From an uncultured Massilia sp. (lineage in GTDB: Bacteria > Pseudomonadota > Gammaproteobacteria > Burkholderiales > Burkholderiaceae_D), in assembly GCF_913773735.1 (NCBI RefSeq), contig NZ_CAJYEB010000018.1, positions 1-64,000 of the forward strand: a DNA stretch of 64,000 bases. Direction: 5' to 3'. Made by a program: the position numbers and the translations under genes. Every line of letters begins with the position of its first letter. The stretch's first letter is position 1. The notes beneath the pieces were generated by a model. It ran no database searches. It saw nothing but the letters and a program-made list of their open reading frames with translations, and was not told where the DNA came from. Shown here one piece after another: positions 61,248 to 64,000 of this stretch.

Positions 61248-62528
61248 TCACGATACCGTGGCCTCGCGGCCGTAATTTTTCTGCACGTAATCCAGCACGA
61301 TCGTCTTGAACTCATCCACGATCCGCTCACCGCGCAGTGTAGCGACCTTTTCGCCATCCACAAAGACCGGGGCCGCCGGCGACTCGCCCGTGCCCGGCAG
61401 CGAAATGCCGATGTTGGCGTGCTTCGATTCGCCCGGACCGTTGACGATGCAGCCCATCACGGCCACGTTCATCGCCTCCACGCCCGGATATTCCTGCTTC
61501 CAGGTCGGCATCTGCTCGCGCAGGAAGGTCTGGATGTCGTCGGCCAGTTCCTGGAACACGGTCGACGTGGTGCGGCCGCAGCCCGGGCAGGCGATCACCA
61601 TCGGGGTGAACTTGCGCAGGCCCATGGTCTGGAGGATCTCCTGGCCGACCACGACTTCCTTCGTGCGGTCGCCGCCCGGTTCCGGCGTGAGCGAGATGCG
61701 GATCGTGTCGCCGATGCCTTCCTGCAGCAGCACCGACAGCGCGGCCGTCGAGGCGACGATGCCCTTGCTGCCCATGCCCGCCTCGGTCAGGCCCAGGTGC
61801 AGCGCGTAGTCGCAGCGCTTGCCCAGCTCGCGGTACACGGCGATCAGGTCCTGCACGCCCGACACCTTGCACGACAGGACGATCTTCTCGCGCGCCAGGC
61901 CGATTTCCTCGGCGCGCTGGGCGTTCTCGATCGCCGACGTGATCAGGGCTTCGTACATCACGGCCTGGGCGCTCCACGGCTGGGCGCGCGCGGCGTTCTC
62001 GTCCATGATGCGGGCCAGCAGCGCCTGGTCCAGGCTGCCCCAGTTGACGCCGATGCGCACCGGCTTGTCGTAGCGGATCGCGGTCTCGATCATCTGGGCG
62101 AACTGGCTGTCGCGCTTGGCGCCCTTGCCCACGTTGCCGGGATTGATGCGGTACTTCGACAGCGCCTGCGCGCACTCGGGATAGTCGCGCAGCAGCAGGT
62201 GGCCGTTGTAGTGGAAGTCGCCGACCAGCGGCACGTCCACGCCCATGCGGTCGAGCTGTTCGCGGATGGCCGGCACGGCGGCCGCCGCTTCCGGGGTGTT
62301 GACCGTGATGCGCACGATCTCGGAGCCGGCGCGCGCCAGCTCCTTGACCTGGATGGCGGTGCCGATGGCGTCGGCCGTGTCGGTATTCGTCATCGACTGC
62401 ACGACCACCGGCGCGTCGCCCCCGATCGTCACCGCGTGCGCGCCGTGGCGCACGACCACGCCGCGGCTCGGCCGGCGCGCCAGCGGGCCCGAGGCGATGG
62501 GATCGACGGACATGTTCGAAAAAGTCAT
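61248..62528 (-). CDS. ispG: 4-hydroxy-3-methylbut-2-en-1-yl diphosphate synthase (flavodoxin)
   Basis: The 426-residue [4Fe-4S] enzyme of the MEP isoprenoid pathway converts MEcPP to HMBPP. It has [20 protein letters not shown] near residues 41-60, the [14 protein letters not shown] region and [12 protein letters not shown]. The cluster cysteines lie in CPGCGRT and [21 protein letters not shown] precedes the ATG at 62528. It lies 27 bases after rodZ on the same strand, in the standard betaproteobacterial order. Confidence 0.98.
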   Translation of the reverse strand: MTFSNMSVDPIASGPLARRPSRGVVVRHGAHAVTIGGDAPVVVQSMTNTDTADAIGTAIQVKELARAGSEIVRITVNTPEAAAAVPAIREQLDRMGVDVPLVGDFHYNGHLLLRDYPECAQALSKYRINPGNVGKGAKRDSQFAQMIETAIRYDKPVRIGVNWGSLDQALLARIMDENAARAQPWSAQAVMYEALITSAIENAQRAEEIGLAREKIVLSCKVSGVQDLIAVYRELGKRCDYALHLGLTEAGMGSKGIVASTAALSVLLQEGIGDTIRISLTPEPGGDRTKEVVVGQEILQTMGLRKFTPMVIACPGCGRTTSTVFQELADDIQTFLREQMPTWKQEYPGVEAMNVAVMGCIVNGPGESKHANIGISLPGTGESPAAPVFVDGEKVATLRGERIVDEFKTIVLDYVQKNYGREATVS

Positions 62529-62555
62529 GGTGCCTTGTTTCCGTTCCGGTTCAGC

Positions 62556-63605
62556 TTATTGGAGATTCACGCGCGCCAGCGTCTTGCCCGGCACCGGCGG
62601 CAGCGCCACGTTGGCGCCGCGCAGCGTGGCCGTCACGCCGGTCGGGTTGCCGACGACGACGCGCACCGGCTGGTCGACGTTGACGGTCTCGGTGCTGCCG
62701 CCCTTGACCAGGCGCGAGATCAGCGCCGCGCCGCCCTTGGCCGGCCGTACTTCGATCCACGAATCCTCGCGCACGTTCAGCACCAGCGCGTTCGCGCCGG
62801 ACGCCGGCACGGGGGCGGCCGCGGCCGGCGCGGCGGCGACCGGGGCGACCGGGGCATTACCCAGCGTCGCGGCCGGATTGGCCGGCGCGACCGGGGCCGT
62901 CGCCGGCGGCGCGCCGGCGGCCGTGGTCGACGGCACGTTGACGACCGGACCCGGCGCCGCGGTGGCCGCCGTGCCCGCCGCCGCAGTCGTCGGGGCGGCC
63001 GCCGGCGCGGCGTCGGTCGCGGACGCGCCCGGCACCGAGATCAGCGGCACGGACGGGTTCTGCAGGGTTTCGACGGCGTGGCCATCGGGTACGCCGGTCG
63101 TGACGGCCGGGGTACCCGGCGCGGCCACGGTATTGCCGTCGGCATGCTGGCCGAGCGGCACCAGGCCGAACTGCCAGGCCGCCGCGGCGGCCGCGACGAC
63201 GACCACGGCGCCGGCGATCCAGCCCAGCGGCAGCGACGAGCGCTTGCCGTGGCTGGGGAATTTCGATTCGGAGAACGACGCCGGGGCCGGACGCCGTGCG
63301 GCCGTGGCCGCGCTGGTGTCGGCCGGGGCCGGCGATTCCATCTCGATCTGGGCCACCAGCGGGGCCGGATCCAGTTTCATCAGCTTGGCGTAGGCACGCA
63401 CGAAGCCGCGCGTTACCGCCGGGCTGGGCAGCGAAGCGTAGTCGCCCGCTTCCAGCGCCACCACCTGGCGCACCGCCAGCTTCAGCTGGTCGGCGACCTG
63501 CTCGACCGACCAGCCCATCGCTTCGCGCTGGGCGGCCAGGGTCTGGCCAGGAATCTTGTTCGGGTTGTCGGGCGTCGCCGGCTGATCTGCACGCTCGGAA
63601 CTCAT
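62556..63605 (-). CDS. rodZ: Cytoskeleton protein RodZ-like (HTH, TM, DUF4115)
   Basis: The 349-residue bitopic protein has a cytosolic helix-turn-helix of Cro type at about 18-85 (LAAQREAMGWSVEQVADQLK) that contacts MreB in RodZ. One transmembrane helix lies at about 126-146 (GWIAGAVVVVAAAAAAWQFG). A long Ala/Pro/Thr-rich periplasmic linker covers about 150-275, and the terminal DUF4115 beta domain starts ALVLNVREDSWIEV. RodZ links MreB to the elongasome and sets rod shape. Placement between pilF and ispG is conserved. Confidence 0.94.
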   Translation of the reverse strand: MSSERADQPATPDNPNKIPGQTLAAQREAMGWSVEQVADQLKLAVRQVVALEAGDYASLPSPAVTRGFVRAYAKLMKLDPAPLVAQIEMESPAPADTSAATAARRPAPASFSESKFPSHGKRSSLPLGWIAGAVVVVAAAAAAWQFGLVPLGQHADGNTVAAPGTPAVTTGVPDGHAVETLQNPSVPLISVPGASATDAAPAAAPTTAAAGTAATAAPGPVVNVPSTTAAGAPPATAPVAPANPAATLGNAPVAPVAAAPAAAAPVPASGANALVLNVREDSWIEVRPAKGGAALISRLVKGGSTETVNVDQPVRVVVGNPTGVTATLRGANVALPPVPGKTLARVNLQ

Positions 63606-63623
63606 TGTCGTTGTCTCACTCGC

Positions 63624-64000
63624 TTAAAATGCACCGCGCTCGAACGCCGCGTATTCGGGCGAGCCGGGGAAACGCTTGCGCAGCTGGGCGGCCATGGACG
63701 CTTCCATGGTGCGGTCTCCCAGCATGCGCTTGACCCGGATGGCCAGCCACAACACGTCGGCCGGCAGCGCATCGAGCTTCGCTGCCTCCGTCAGGCGGTT
63801 GATGAAAAACCCGGCGCGGGTATAGTCGCGCCGCTCGAAATACACCCGCGCCAGCCCGGCGCTGACGGCCGGCAGGTCGGGATCGTAACGCAGCGCATCG
63901 AGCAGGTAGCGCTCGGCCGCGTCGACGTTCCTGAGCTTCAGGGCACAGTTGCCCGCGTTGACCATGGCCTTGGACGGAGACGTGTACGCCGGATTCTGCA
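63624..64000 (-). CDS. pilF: Type IV pilus biogenesis/stability protein PilF (PilW), 3' part
   Basis: These are the last ~125 residues of the TPR lipoprotein that helps PilQ secretin assembly in type IV pili. Reading in from the window edge, NPAYTSPSKAMVNAGNCALK is the family pattern, followed by TPR-like helices AERYLLDALRYDPDLP and GLARVYFERRDYTRAGFFIN. The start, lipobox and first TPRs lie beyond the right edge. It is the first visible gene of the leftward block, 18 bases before rodZ. Confidence 0.9.
   Translation of the reverse strand, partial: QNPAYTSPSKAMVNAGNCALKLRNVDAAERYLLDALRYDPDLPAVSAGLARVYFERRDYTRAGFFINRLTEAAKLDALPADVLWLAIRVKRMLGDRTMEASMAAQLRKRFPGSPEYAAFERGAF

Overview
The window is one stretch of high-GC chromosome from a betaproteobacterium, most likely Oxalobacteraceae (Massilia/Telluria/Duganella type). 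The evidence is the housekeeping order pilF-rodZ-ispG-hisS-yfgM-bamB-der-hfq-hflX-hflK-hflC followed by hisZ-purA, together with a PEP-CTERM secreted protein, a TonB receptor and many REP-like palindromes. This is inferred from gene content; no database was searched. No prophage, integrase, IS transposase or CRISPR array was seen.

Positions 1-18.9 kb hold the accessory locus of most interest. An acetolactate-synthase-like gene (cut by the window edge) diverges from an Lrp/AsnC regulator. Two long leftward operons follow. The distal one runs TonB receptor, two serine hydrolases of the beta-lactamase fold with membrane tails, an MFS transporter, a third serine hydrolase, and an MlrC-type (M81) metallopeptidase. 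The proximal one runs a DAO-type FAD oxidase, a second MlrC-type protein, a POT peptide transporter, an AstA-like acyltransferase and a 67-residue zinc-ribbon protein. A RidA imine deaminase and an XRE-cupin regulator lie between them. The family set matches mlrB, mlrC and mlrD of microcystin degradation without mlrA. It suggests uptake and breakdown of peptides with D- or modified amino acids, through imine chemistry cleared by RidA. The RidA and oxidase promoters share an operator-like sequence.

Positions 19-29 kb carry four identical tRNA-Asn(GUU) genes on the minus strand, interleaved with an acyl-CoA-dehydrogenase-like gene, purT, and a large propeller sensor kinase without a partner regulator. 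tyrB and divergent uvrB follow.

Positions 29-49 kb hold a HAF-repeat PEP-CTERM protein, a small ricin-type lectin, two lipoprotein FKBPs, and two separate gluconate-dehydrogenase-like complexes (subunit 3, GMC flavoprotein, cytochrome c). One complex has a three-heme cytochrome and the other a one-heme cytochrome. A small catabolic operon (alpha/beta hydrolase, AEC carrier, FAH-family enzyme), a PAS-GGDEF-EAL protein, a LysR regulator, two chemoreceptors and a MarC protein lie between them.

Positions 49-64 kb are the conserved leftward block: a purine-type phosphoribosyltransferase, purA and hisZ, then hflC back to pilF. Palindromic elements sit in three intercistronic gaps of this block. 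A heat-shock-type promoter sequence precedes hfq, and HisS ends in an unusual His/Asp-rich tail.
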